Source of the DNA: WLMZ01 sp043747765
GTDB taxonomy: Bacteria > Actinomycetota > Acidimicrobiia > Acidimicrobiales > Ilumatobacteraceae
DNA: 6,507 nucleotides
Assembly (NCBI GenBank): GCA_043747765.1
Contig: JAYTOM010000363.1
Span: 1-6,507 of the forward strand
Direction: 5' to 3'
Shown here: positions 1 to 6,236 of the stretch, piece by piece
How the letters are laid out: every line of letters begins with the position of its first letter
Numbering within the stretch: position 1 is the stretch's first letter
Made by a program: the position numbers and the translations under genes
Notes under the pieces: model-generated
Told to the model about the DNA's origin: nothing
The model's database searches: none
What the model saw: the letters and a program-made list of their open reading frames with translations, nothing else

Positions 1-330
1 GAACGTCACCAAAGACCGCAGCCAAGAAGTCGACGTCGACCCACGACATTCCGATCGCCCAGTAACCACCATCAATGGCCAACCCGAGTACATCGACGCT
101 GCGCCCGAGACTCGCCCGGGAAGGGCTGTGCAACGCCTTTGCCAGGGACCACCCGGCGACCTCGGTCAAGGCCCTGCGGTATCACAACGTGTGCGGGCCG
201 CGGATGGAGCGCCAAACTCGTACGCGGGCGTCGCCAGCATCTTCCGCAGCGCCTACGAACGCAGCGAGAGCCCGCTCGGTGCTCGACATGGCGAAACGCT
301 CCGACTCAACGGTGCACCCGCTCCACACCC
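1..330 (+). pseudogene. Remnant of an NAD-dependent epimerase/dehydratase (extended SDR family), frameshifted and cut by the window edge
   Basis: Pieces of the extended short-chain dehydrogenase/reductase fold used by nucleotide-sugar epimerases are visible in two or three frames. At 174-206 one frame reads LRYHNVCGPRM, matching the family's LRYHNVYGPRM block, preceded by LAREGLCNAFAR, which resembles the helix after the catalytic Tyr-x-x-x-Lys. The next conserved block, YAGVASIFRSAYER, follows directly but in another frame (from 221), so one base appears lost near 219-221. A weaker match, VLDMAKRSD (279-305), returns to the first frame where the family has a VFEDGxQxRDF-like segment. An in-frame stop lies at 63-65, and no family C-terminus was recognised beyond about 330. 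The rest of the N-terminus lies outside the window. Seen: the blocks and frame changes. Inferred: loss of function, unless the frameshifts are sequencing errors. Confidence 0.6.
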
Positions 331-506
331 ATGTCCGGCTTACGAAGGCGTCGGGGATCTCCGCGATGACGGACCGGAGGAGGTTCCTTGGTCACCCCGA
401 CCGAACAATCCACTGGCGGTTCCACCGACCGGACCGTAACGTCAGCCCGGCGAAGGTGCTGGCGTCCAATTCGAAACATTGACGCAACACGGACTGCGGC
501 ACCATG

Positions 507-547
507 GCCCCCTGACATGATGGGGAACACACCGGCACCGAGGGGGC
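507..547 (+). promoter_or_regulatory. Leader able to sequester the Shine-Dalgarno sequence of the DoxX-like gene
   Basis: The likely ribosome binding site AGGGGG (541-546) lies 7 nt before the GTG start at 554. GCCCCCT at 507-513 is the exact complement of AGGGGGC at 541-547, so a 7-bp stem could hide the site. The same C-run can instead pair with GGGG at 522-525 (9-nt loop), which would free it. The two pairings exclude each other. That this is a real switch is an inference from base pairing alone. Confidence 0.3.
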
Positions 548-553
548 TCCATC

Positions 554-1468
554 GTGGAACTCGACCAAACGACGACGTCTCCAACGCGACAGCACCGCTT
601 CGATGCAGTCGACACCCGAACGCGCTACGTCGTGGTGGCGGCGGCACGAATCGCGGCTGGGCTGCTCTGGCTGTCCAACTTGCACTGGAAGGTTGCCCCC
701 AACTTCGGTCAGGACACCGGCGGCGGGCTGTACAAGTACACGCGCTCAGCGGTCGACACTCCGGTCTGGGGAGTCTGGAAGTGGCTCACCGAACAGTTGA
801 TCCTGCCCAACTTCCACCTGTTCGGCTGGATCGTGATCCTGACCGATGGTACGCTCGCCGCTCTTTTGCTGATCGGGTATCGAACGAGGCTCGTGGCGCT
901 CATCGGCGCGTTCAACGCTATCCCGATCTTCCTGTCCGTGGCCTACCGAGACAACGAATGGCCCTGGAGCTACGCCCTGATCTTCTTCTTGCACCTGATG
1001 CTCTTTGCAGTGCCGTCGGGAGAGCGTGCGCCGCGTATCGACGCCGCGCTCGCTGGCCCGCGATCGGCCCGGGACAGGGCCTTCGTTGTGCTCGGCACGA
1101 TCGCCGTCGTCGTTGGGGCGATCGGCTTGTTCCTCGCCCGCAACGTCGACTTCGCAACCCATCACGTCGCGTTGTTCGGAAACTCCAAGTTGGAACTGAA
1201 GTTGCTGTGGTTCAACGGGCTGGACGCGCTGCTGACCATCGCATTCGGCGTCGCCTTGATCGTTGCCTCGCGGATGCGCCTCGCTGGACTCGGCGCCGCC
1301 GTCGGCTTCGCAGTCATGGCACTCGTCGCGTTGCTCCAGAAGAACTGGAGCAACGTTTCCGCCGGCGCGCCGGCGACCATCGGTACCAGTTCGAACGCGG
1401 CGTTCTGGGCGATGTTCGCAGTCGGCGGGGGCGTGATGTGGTTCCGAGATCGACACCGCCTGACCTGA
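554..1468 (+). CDS. DoxX/DoxD-like integral membrane protein
   Basis: The 304-residue product is very hydrophobic, with about eight predicted membrane segments (roughly residues 26-43, 87-108, 112-131, 137-154, 176-195, 217-237, 242-262 and 282-297). The N-terminal part has the DoxX/DoxD look: a first helix ending in LLWLSNLHWK, a loop with FGQDTGGG, then VWGVWKW and a second helix after LPNFHLFGW, followed by GYRTR. DoxX-type proteins sit in the cytoplasmic membrane; DoxD is the small subunit of archaeal thiosulfate:quinone oxidoreductase, but most bacterial members have no proven role, so no substrate is assigned. The GTG start is chosen because AGGGGG lies 7 nt upstream and the hydrophobic domain begins soon after. 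It stops at TGA. No partner subunit is next to it; the nearest downstream gene starts more than 500 nt away, so it is probably monocistronic. Confidence 0.8.
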   Translation: MELDQTTTSPTRQHRFDAVDTRTRYVVVAAARIAAGLLWLSNLHWKVAPNFGQDTGGGLYKYTRSAVDTPVWGVWKWLTEQLILPNFHLFGWIVILTDGTLAALLLIGYRTRLVALIGAFNAIPIFLSVAYRDNEWPWSYALIFFLHLMLFAVPSGERAPRIDAALAGPRSARDRAFVVLGTIAVVVGAIGLFLARNVDFATHHVALFGNSKLELKLLWFNGLDALLTIAFGVALIVASRMRLAGLGAAVGFAVMALVALLQKNWSNVSAGAPATIGTSSNAAFWAMFAVGGGVMWFRDRHRLT

Positions 1469-1470
1469 GC

Positions 1471-1527
1471 GAGCGCCTACCCCGACGGGTGTTCACGGTG
1501 CTGCTCTTCGCAGCGGCCGTGGCGCTC
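1471..1527 (+). terminator. Branched stem-loop after the DoxX-like gene, possible terminator
   Basis: Two nucleotides after the DoxX-like stop codon, the RNA can form a three-way junction. The closing stem is GAGCGC (1471-1476) with GCGCTC (1522-1527). Inside are a small hairpin, ACCC/GGGT (1479-1490, loop CGAC), and a longer one, CACGG-T-GCTGC (1494-1504) with GCAGC-GG-CCGTG (1510-1521), loop TCTTC. No T-run follows, so this is not a classical intrinsic terminator. It may act as a weak or U-less terminator or as 3'-end protection. Structure seen by eye; function inferred. Confidence 0.35.
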
Positions 1528-1548
1528 AGCCGATCAACCGTCACCTAA

Positions 1549-1905
1549 CCCCAATGCCGATCAGTAGGCCTGGGGCTGTTGGGCGTGTGGGCGGGTTCGG
1601 GGCCGGTGTTGTCGGCGCGGGCTGTGCGGGTGTTTCGGGGGCGCGTCGGCGTAGGGGGTCGTGTGGTGGGTGGGTTGGTCGGGCTCGGTGGTGATGCGGC
1701 GCCGGGTCCGAGGGCCGTGGTTCAGGTGGCGTGTCGGAGTTGGTGGCAGCGGTCGAACGCTGTGGCGAGCTCGGTGGCGTATCCCACGGGATTCGAGCTG
1801 TACGCAGCGTTCGACCGCAATGCCATGGCCAGCTGGAACGCGCGCTGGCCGAGGTCATCGGTCCGCAGGGGCCGATCTTCGTCTGCCCTGTCGCCGCACC
1901 TTTTC
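1549..1905. other. Gene-poor stretch with extreme strand bias (G+T-rich on +)
   Basis: No gene is confident here. In 1561-1740 the + strand has only about 7 A in 180 bases and is dominated by G and T. On the - strand one frame ending at a TGA (1561-1563) has high third-position GC and reads as a Pro/Thr/His/Arg-rich tail (for example RTRRRITTEPDQPTHHTT), like the low-complexity C-terminus of a decayed protein. Another - frame gives a 69-residue ORF (1722-1931) containing LAMALRSNAAYSSNPVGYAT; it has no Shine-Dalgarno sequence and no family I recognise. Either could be a remnant of an older - strand gene. Confidence 0.3.
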
Positions 1906-1934
1906 TTGACTAGCGCTGCCGGTCGCCCCATGAT
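1906..1934 (+). promoter_or_regulatory. Candidate sigma-70-type promoter for the AhpD-like selenoprotein gene
   Basis: TTGACT (1906-1911, 5/6 to the -35 consensus) is followed by exactly 17 nt and CATGAT (1929-1934, 4/6 to the -10 consensus). Transcription would start near 1941, leaving a leader of about 58 nt to the ATG at 1999. The elements and spacing are seen; activity is inferred. Confidence 0.4.
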
Positions 1935-1998
1935 CGGTGGATGCCCAGACGTCTTCCGCTGAAGTCCTCGTCGGTGCGTGGATGGATCCGGTGCCTCG

Positions 1999-2994
1999 AT
2001 GGGTGACCCCACGATCAGACCTGATCTCCTCGCAACACAGTTGGCAGCATGGCAACACGTCACGTCGCCGGGAGCGTCTTGGAGCGGCGACGAACGTGCG
2101 GCGATCGCGTCCACAACACTCGCGGCGCTTGATGACACTGATCCGCTGCCGCCGTGGGTGTCGCCCACCGCCGCAGGGAGAGCAATGCCATCGGCTGGGG
2201 TGATACCGGACGCAGTGATCGACGCCGTCTACCGGATCGCAGGCCACGCGTCGTCCCTGACCGCAGGTTGGTACCAGCAACAACTCGAGCTCGGTATCGA
2301 CCCCGTTGCCTACGTCGAGATGGTCGGCGTGGTCGTTGTTGTCGCGGCAGTCGACGGATTCTTCCGGGCAACTGGCCAGGAGCGACCGCCGTTGCCGGCC
2401 ACCACGTCGGGCGCTCCGCATGGGCGGCATCCCGACGTGGAAGCCGCCACCCTCAATTGGGTTCCGGTCGCTGTCCCCGCCGACCGTGATGCGGCGGTCG
2501 TGCAAGGCCTCAGCGCTGTACCCGAGGAGATGATCAACGTACGTCGCCTTGCGGCGGTGCAGTACATTCCGTTCGACGAGATGCACGAGCTCGGGTGGAG
2601 TCGGGGCACGCTGAGCCGTGGTGAGATGGAACTGGTCGCTGCCCGTCTGTCGGCAGCGCGTGAGTGCTTCTATTGAACGACGGCACACAATCTGATGCTC
2701 CGTGCGAGCATCCCCGCTGAATCGAGCAACGAACGCAGTCGGCTCCTCGAGGAGTTCGTCACCGGTGTCGTCGGCGACGACACCGTTCGCGCTGAGGCTG
2801 CTCGGGCAGCCATCGTTGACATCCTCGGTACCGAGTGGCTGGTCGATGCCGCCGCGGTCATCGCCAATTTCGAGATGATGACCCGCCTCGCCGATGGTAC
2901 GGGCGCTCGCCTCACGCCCGAACGTATCGATGCCGCAGCGTCGATACGCCAGACTTTGGGACTCGATGCTTTTCCCTCAGCTCGGCCCTGGTAG
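1999..2994 (+). CDS. AhpD-like (CMD superfamily) selenoprotein, UGA at 2674-2676 read as selenocysteine
   Basis: One open frame runs from ATG 1999 to TAG 2992-2994, interrupted only by TGA at 2674-2676. Read through, it gives 331 residues. Residues about 68-125 form a first helical CMD/AhpD-like half without Cys (GIDPVAYVEMVGVV...AAVDGFFRA). The second half has LSRGEMELVAARLSAAREC-F-Y-[UGA]-TTAHNLMLR. Glu211, Cys223, Sec226 and His230 have the same spacing as Glu118, Cys130, Cys133 and His137 of M. tuberculosis AhpD, a thiol peroxidase whose CxxC is oxidised by hydroperoxides. The part after the UGA is clearly the same domain (DAAAVIANFEMMTRLADGTG, residues 282-302). A SECIS-like hairpin follows the UGA. 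A peroxidase or other thiol redox role is inferred; the electron donor is unknown. GTG 1978 is an alternative start (338 residues); both starts have weak SD sequences. The alternative is a nonsense-mutated gene, but the exact Cys position and the hairpin argue against it. Confidence 0.85.
2674..2712 (+). promoter_or_regulatory. Selenocysteine UGA codon with bacterial SECIS-like hairpin
   Basis: After UGA (2674-2676) the mRNA forms a perfect 7-bp stem, GATGCTC (2694-2700) with GAGCATC (2706-2712), closing a 5-nt loop CGTGC (2701-2705). The loop starts 24 nt after the UGA and its second base is G. This meets the published bacterial SECIS pattern: upper stem of 4-16 bp, loop of 3-14 nt with a G in the first two positions, and 16-37 nt from UGA to loop. 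A short lower pairing, CGG 2681-2683 with CCG 2714-2716, is possible. In bacteria such elements bind the SelB elongation factor. The base after UGA is A, a context that generally favours termination, so recoding efficiency is uncertain. Confidence 0.78.
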
Positions 2995-3397
2995 CCGCAC
3001 GCAGGGCGACATCACCCCCACCTCTGTATCCGCCAGAACCGCAGTGTTGCGTTGTTCGCTCGGGTATCGGCGTGGAGGCTCGATCTGATGTCGATCTGGT
3101 CAAATCATCGAGGCGAGTTCATCGAATGCGGCAACATCGCGCAGACGGTCAGCTCGAGCGTCGACGCTGCGTTCGTCGTGACCGCAGTCAGGGTTCTGGA
3201 TGAACTCGTCACCCTTGGATGACCATCCACGCGGTGCGGTCGGTCTTCACACCGCACATCAGCCATAGCCTCGCTTGCAACCAACAATGATCACACCCCC
3301 GATTGTCCGCACATGTGGTCGTGTTGTGCGTCGCCTGCGGCGAGAGCTCTTCAACCACATTCGCCAACGCGGTGTGGCTATGAGTATTGACACGATG
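2995..3397. other. Intergenic region between two convergent genes, no gene seen
   Basis: This stretch separates the 3' ends of the AhpD-like gene (+) and the GH15 gene (-). Short ORFs in several frames show no recognisable motif and no convincing ribosome binding site. It contains small inverted repeats: GCCCTG/CAGGGC (2985-2990/3002-3007, overlapping the AhpD-like stop), GTGCGGT/ACCGCAC (3234-3257) and TCGCC/GGCGA (3331-3343). None has a T-run. Confidence 0.5.
3234..3257. terminator. Possible bidirectional terminator hairpin between convergent genes
   Basis: GTGCGGT (3234-3240) and ACCGCAC (3251-3257) form a perfect 7-bp stem with a 10-nt loop, roughly 140 nt past the GH15 stop and 240 nt past the AhpD-like stop. 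Its place between convergent genes suits a shared terminator, but there is no flanking T- or A-run, so the call rests on position and pairing only. Confidence 0.2.
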
Positions 3398-5182
3398 TCA
3401 TTGGTGTGCTCGTTCCTCGCTCGGACCGACATGGTCCGGGCAGAGGGTCATGGCACTGCTGGCGATGGCAACGTGGGAGAAAGCCTGGGGGAAGTTGCCG
3501 AGTTGTTGGCCGGCGACGGGGTCGTACTCTTCGGCCAGGAGACCGACATCGTTGCGCAGGCCCAGGAGCCGTTCGTAGAGGGCGGTGGCCTGATCGCGGC
3601 GACCCATCAAGGCGAGGCAGTCGACGAGCCAGAACGAACACAGCAGAAACGCTCCCTCTTCGCCACCGACACCGTCGTCAGCGTCGTTTACCTGATAGCG
3701 CGTCACTAGTCCATCGGTGGTCAGTTCGCGTTGGATGGCTTCGACCGTGGCCACCACCCTCGGGTCGCCGGCCGGAAGGAAACCGACGAGGGGGATCAGC
3801 AGTGTCGACGCATCGAGCGCCTGTCCCCCGAAGGACTGAGTGAACACGCCACGGTCGTCGACCGCGTACGCGCACACCTCGGCGTGCACCTCCGCTCGGA
3901 GGCCACGCCACCTCGCTGCGTCGCCTCCGAGTCCGTGTTGCTCGACCGCTTTCACCGCTCGGTCGAACGCCACCCAGGCCATCACCTTGGAATGGGTGAA
4001 CTGGTCCCGACCACCACGCACCTCCCAGATACCTTCGTCGGGCACCCGCCAGTTTCCCTCGAGCCAATTCATCATCGCTTCTTGCACCCGCCACGCGTTC
4101 TCGTCTGGCGCCATGCCGTGCACCCGAGCCTGATGCATCGCGTCCATGACCTCGCCGAATACGTCGAGTTGGACCTGCTCAGCCGCCCCATTGCCGACCC
4201 TGACTGGCCTGGAGCCTTCGAAACCGTCCAACCATGGGAGCTCCAACTCGGGCAACCGACGTTCTCCGGCGAGCCCGTACATGATCTGCAACCGCGACGG
4301 CTCGCCGGCTACCGCGCGTACGAGCCAGTCACGCCATGACCGAGCATCATCGACGCATCCTCCCTTCAACAATGCCAACAACGTGAAGGTCGCGTCGCGT
4401 AACCAGCAGTACCGGTAGTCCCAGTTGCGGGAGCCACCGATCCACTCAGGAAGCGATGTCGTCGCTGCAGCGACGAACGATCCGGTCGCGGCATGGTTCA
4501 GACCTTTGAGGACCGTGAGGGACTGATGGACGTCGTCGCGATAGGCACCGTCGTAGCTCAGCCGAGACGACCACGCTCTCCACCACTCGATGGTGTCCTC
4601 GAGCGCGTCGTCGACGTCGATGGGAGGCGGAGGGGACCTGTGCGACTCGTACCACGCCAACTCGAACGACACCTGGTCTCCCGCTCGCACGGTGAACTCA
4701 CCAACCGTCGCAAACCCGACGCCGAGCAACTCGATCGGCGTGCGCAGGACCAGAGCCTCGGGGCCGGCCACCGCGAACAGCGCATCCTCGGACCCGGTGA
4801 CCCACGGGACGATACTGCCGTAGTCGAACCGCATCCGTACGTCGGTCCGCATCGCGACCACCCCACTGTGGCACTCGACGCTGCGCACCAGGCGATGCGC
4901 GTCACCCACGGGCACCATCGCATCGACGACGACAACGACGCCGCTCGCGGTCGAGTGTGTGGTCTCGAGGACGAGCGATCCCGCCCGGTACGTCCTCACC
5001 GTTCGGGCTTCGCCCACCGGGCCGAGCGACCAACGACCGTTGTCCGGCCCACCCAGCAACGACGCGAAGCAAGCCCCCGAATCGAACCGTGGGAAGCACA
5101 GCCAGTCAATCGATCCCGCCTTGGAGACGAGCGCAGCAGATCTCGAGTCGCTCAGCAACGCGTAATCCTCGATGCGTCTCAT
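3398..5182 (-). CDS. Glycoside hydrolase family 15 protein (trehalase/glucoamylase-like)
   Basis: The 594-residue product has the full layout of actinobacterial GH15 enzymes. The N-terminal beta-domain starts with the typical IEDYALLSDSRSAALVS and SIDWLCFPRFDSGACFASLL (residues 4-43). The (alpha/alpha)6 barrel carries GGSRNWDYRYCWLRDA (249-264), PDEGIWEVRGGRDQFTHSKV (381-400) and LLAEEYDP...GNFPQAFSH (548-570). By family comparison Glu387, after Trp in GIWE, is the likely general acid, and Glu551 (with Glu552 next to it) the likely base. GH15 enzymes invert the anomeric centre while releasing glucose from alpha-glucans or, in mycobacterial relatives, trehalose; which substrate applies cannot be read from sequence. 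No signal peptide is seen, so it is probably cytoplasmic. The ATG at 5182 has AGGGG 7 nt upstream and overlaps the stop of the preceding ORF as ATGA, suggesting translational coupling. Confidence 0.93.
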   Translation of the reverse strand: MRRIEDYALLSDSRSAALVSKAGSIDWLCFPRFDSGACFASLLGGPDNGRWSLGPVGEARTVRTYRAGSLVLETTHSTASGVVVVVDAMVPVGDAHRLVRSVECHSGVVAMRTDVRMRFDYGSIVPWVTGSEDALFAVAGPEALVLRTPIELLGVGFATVGEFTVRAGDQVSFELAWYESHRSPPPPIDVDDALEDTIEWWRAWSSRLSYDGAYRDDVHQSLTVLKGLNHAATGSFVAAATTSLPEWIGGSRNWDYRYCWLRDATFTLLALLKGGCVDDARSWRDWLVRAVAGEPSRLQIMYGLAGERRLPELELPWLDGFEGSRPVRVGNGAAEQVQLDVFGEVMDAMHQARVHGMAPDENAWRVQEAMMNWLEGNWRVPDEGIWEVRGGRDQFTHSKVMAWVAFDRAVKAVEQHGLGGDAARWRGLRAEVHAEVCAYAVDDRGVFTQSFGGQALDASTLLIPLVGFLPAGDPRVVATVEAIQRELTTDGLVTRYQVNDADDGVGGEEGAFLLCSFWLVDCLALMGRRDQATALYERLLGLRNDVGLLAEEYDPVAGQQLGNFPQAFSHVAIASSAMTLCPDHVGPSEERAHQ

Positions 5183-5730
5183 ATGTCAGCCCCTACCGAC
5201 GGCGGTATCGAGATGTCAGCGAGATAGAGCCGTCGGAGCCTCGTCATGACGACGTACGACTCGTCCGACCGTGACGCTCGGATCAACGAAGAAACCAAAA
5301 TCGTTCGCCCAACGAGGGCGGTCGATGTTCGGACTGGGCGACACTGGACACTGGAACAACGCGCTGACAGCAGAGTCATCGTGAGATCGGCGGTCACCGC
5401 CACGCCGGGTACGGACCCGTTGGTGACGTCCATCCCTGATGGCGTGTCGAGCGCGACGACTCGATCGCCGAGATCACCGATGCGTTCGACGAGCTCTCCG
5501 ATCCGGCCTCGGGGCGCGCCTCGCAAGCTGTATCCAATCAGCGCGTCGATGACGACGTCGGCGCGGCCGGGTTCATCGACAACGCTCACGCCCATCCGCT
5601 CGATGATGTCGTACTGGCGCGATGGCACGGGCACGAGCGCGCGCGGCGACTGTCCGAGCGTGACACTCACATCCACCCCGGCATTGGCGAGATGGCAGGC
5701 GGCGCGGACGATCGGAAACTCGGCGGTCAC
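5179..5730 (-). CDS. N-terminally truncated YjeF_N-domain protein (NAD(P)H-hydrate epimerase-like), probably degenerate
   Basis: From about 5712 down to the stop, the frame matches the C-terminal two-thirds of the YjeF_N domain, which epimerises damaged (hydrated) NAD(P)H: VRAACHLANAGVDVSV, RQYDIIERMGV, ADVVIDALIGYSLRGAPRGR, VVALDTPSGMDVTNG and, at the end, RLYLADISIPPSV. The Rossmann-like DALIG and DTPSGxD signatures are intact, but the upstream glycine-rich NNGGDG segment is missing and was not found in the other two frames. About 48 residues, rather than an expected 16 or so, separate the ADLTMTL strand from RLYLADI, and that stretch does not look conserved. A GTG at 5728-5730 with GAGG 9 nt upstream could start a 183-residue product, so it may be translated; the frame is open further upstream without recognisable homology. 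The stop overlaps the GH15 start (ATGA). Epimerase activity is unlikely; a pseudogene or frameshift error is possible. Confidence 0.55.
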   Translation of the reverse strand: MTAEFPIVRAACHLANAGVDVSVTLGQSPRALVPVPSRQYDIIERMGVSVVDEPGRADVVIDALIGYSLRGAPRGRIGELVERIGDLGDRVVALDTPSGMDVTNGSVPGVAVTADLTMTLLSARCSSVQCRPVRTSTALVGRTILVSSLIRASRSDESYVVMTRLRRLYLADISIPPSVGADI

Positions 5731-5777
5731 GGTCGTCTGCCTCGACGCCGATTGGTCTGTCTCGCTCGCATCCGAAC

Positions 5778-5954
5778 ATGATGACGCGTTCGAGCCGGCT
5801 GAACATCGGCTTTGCAGCAAATGGCGCACTCCCACGCAAAACGACATCGGAGAATGCCGCACGTGGTGACGTTGAGTTGATCCGGCGGCGATCGAAGTTC
5901 GTCGGCTTGCCACCCGTACTCGACGCCACAGATGACGTGCCGCCGTTGAGCTGA
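5778..5954 (+). CDS. Hypothetical small ORF (58 residues), doubtful
   Basis: ATG 5778 (or 5781) opens a 58-codon frame ending at TGA 5952-5954. The product is basic in the middle (DVELIRRRSKF) with an acidic, proline-containing end (LDATDDVPPLS). I do not recognise a family. There is no Shine-Dalgarno sequence upstream, and third-position GC looks lower than in the clear genes, both of which count against it. It lies on the strand opposite the YjeF_N/GH15 pair and begins about 48 nt from the GTG of that ORF, so it would be transcribed divergently. It may be a fragment of a decayed gene. Confidence 0.2.
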   Translation: MMTRSSRLNIGFAANGALPRKTTSENAARGDVELIRRRSKFVGLPPVLDATDDVPPLS

Positions 5955-5956
5955 TC
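5870..5956 (+). repeat. Imperfect 13-bp direct repeat pair
   Basis: CGTTGAGTTGATC (5870-5882) and CGTTGAGCTGATC (5944-5956) match at 12 of 13 positions, with start points 74 bp apart, in the gene-poor region upstream of the secreted protein gene. They may be binding sites or chance similarity. Confidence 0.35.
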
Positions 5957-5965
5957 GACTGACGC

Positions 5966-5981
5966 CAATCGTACAATCGTA
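5966..5981 (+). repeat. Perfect tandem octamer, CAATCGTA x2
   Basis: The octamer CAATCGTA occurs twice without a gap. It creates a -10-like TACAAT (5972-5977) on the + strand and two TACGAT hexamers on the - strand. The nearest -35-like element on the + strand is TTGAGC (5946-5951), but its 20-nt spacing is too long for a normal promoter. It could be a regulator binding site in the possible promoter region of the downstream secreted protein gene; function is inferred. Confidence 0.4.
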
Positions 5982-6118
5982 GTGAGTGGCTCTCGCTGGG
6001 CGAGGACGAGGACGCCGGTGCAAAACTTGATCCTGGTCGGGTTGGGTCGTTCGGCGCCATTGTGCGCGCCACCATCAACGCATCGACGGTCGCGAGTATC
6101 CGGACCTGAGCGTGCGTA

Positions 6119-6152
6119 GCGGATCGAACTCGACCGCCCGGCCGCGATCCGC
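6119..6152. repeat. Perfect 8-bp inverted repeat
   Basis: GCGGATCG (6119-6126) and CGATCCGC (6145-6152) are exact complements separated by 18 nt of GC-rich sequence. It lies about 120 nt upstream of the secreted protein start. It could be an operator or an RNA hairpin in the leader; nothing decides between these. Confidence 0.35.
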
Positions 6153-6236
6153 CAGAACGGACGCGGCCTACGTCGTGGTGTGTCGCAGGGTCGTGCTCCG
6201 AACATTGGAATGCGGTATCGCCGCTGGCGGGTTCCC

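Noticed and set aside
479..507. Promoter for the DoxX-like gene using TTGACG at 479-484
   Set aside because: No acceptable -10 hexamer at 16-18 nt spacing.
746..1456. 236-residue - strand ORF
   Set aside because: Antisense shadow of the DoxX-like gene with shuffled, charged composition and no family motif.
1471..1527. tRNA-like element because of a 7-bp closing stem
   Set aside because: Only 57 nt long, with no T-loop or anticodon arm.
388..1548. 386-residue + strand ORF
   Set aside because: Arg/Pro-rich out-of-frame shadow of the DoxX-like gene, which has clear membrane segments and an SD.
1978..2676. A 232-residue protein ending at TGA 2674
   Set aside because: It would end inside the redox motif, after Cys-Phe-Tyr, losing the active-site His and the conserved C-terminal helices.
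1855..2688. 277-residue - strand ORF antisense to the AhpD-like gene
   Set aside because: Cys/Arg-rich low-quality translation opposite a frame with clear conserved motifs.
2695..2994. Separate 99-residue gene starting at ATG 2695
   Set aside because: The ATG has no Shine-Dalgarno sequence, lies inside the SECIS-like stem, and the protein is the in-frame continuation of the AhpD-like domain.
4493..5227. Long + strand ORFs antisense to GH15 (also 3731-4339)
   Set aside because: High-GC shadow ORFs; the - strand frame has unmistakable GH15 motifs.
5246..5869. 207-residue + strand ORF
   Set aside because: Ser/Thr/Arg-rich antisense of the YjeF_N fragment, with no recognisable motif.
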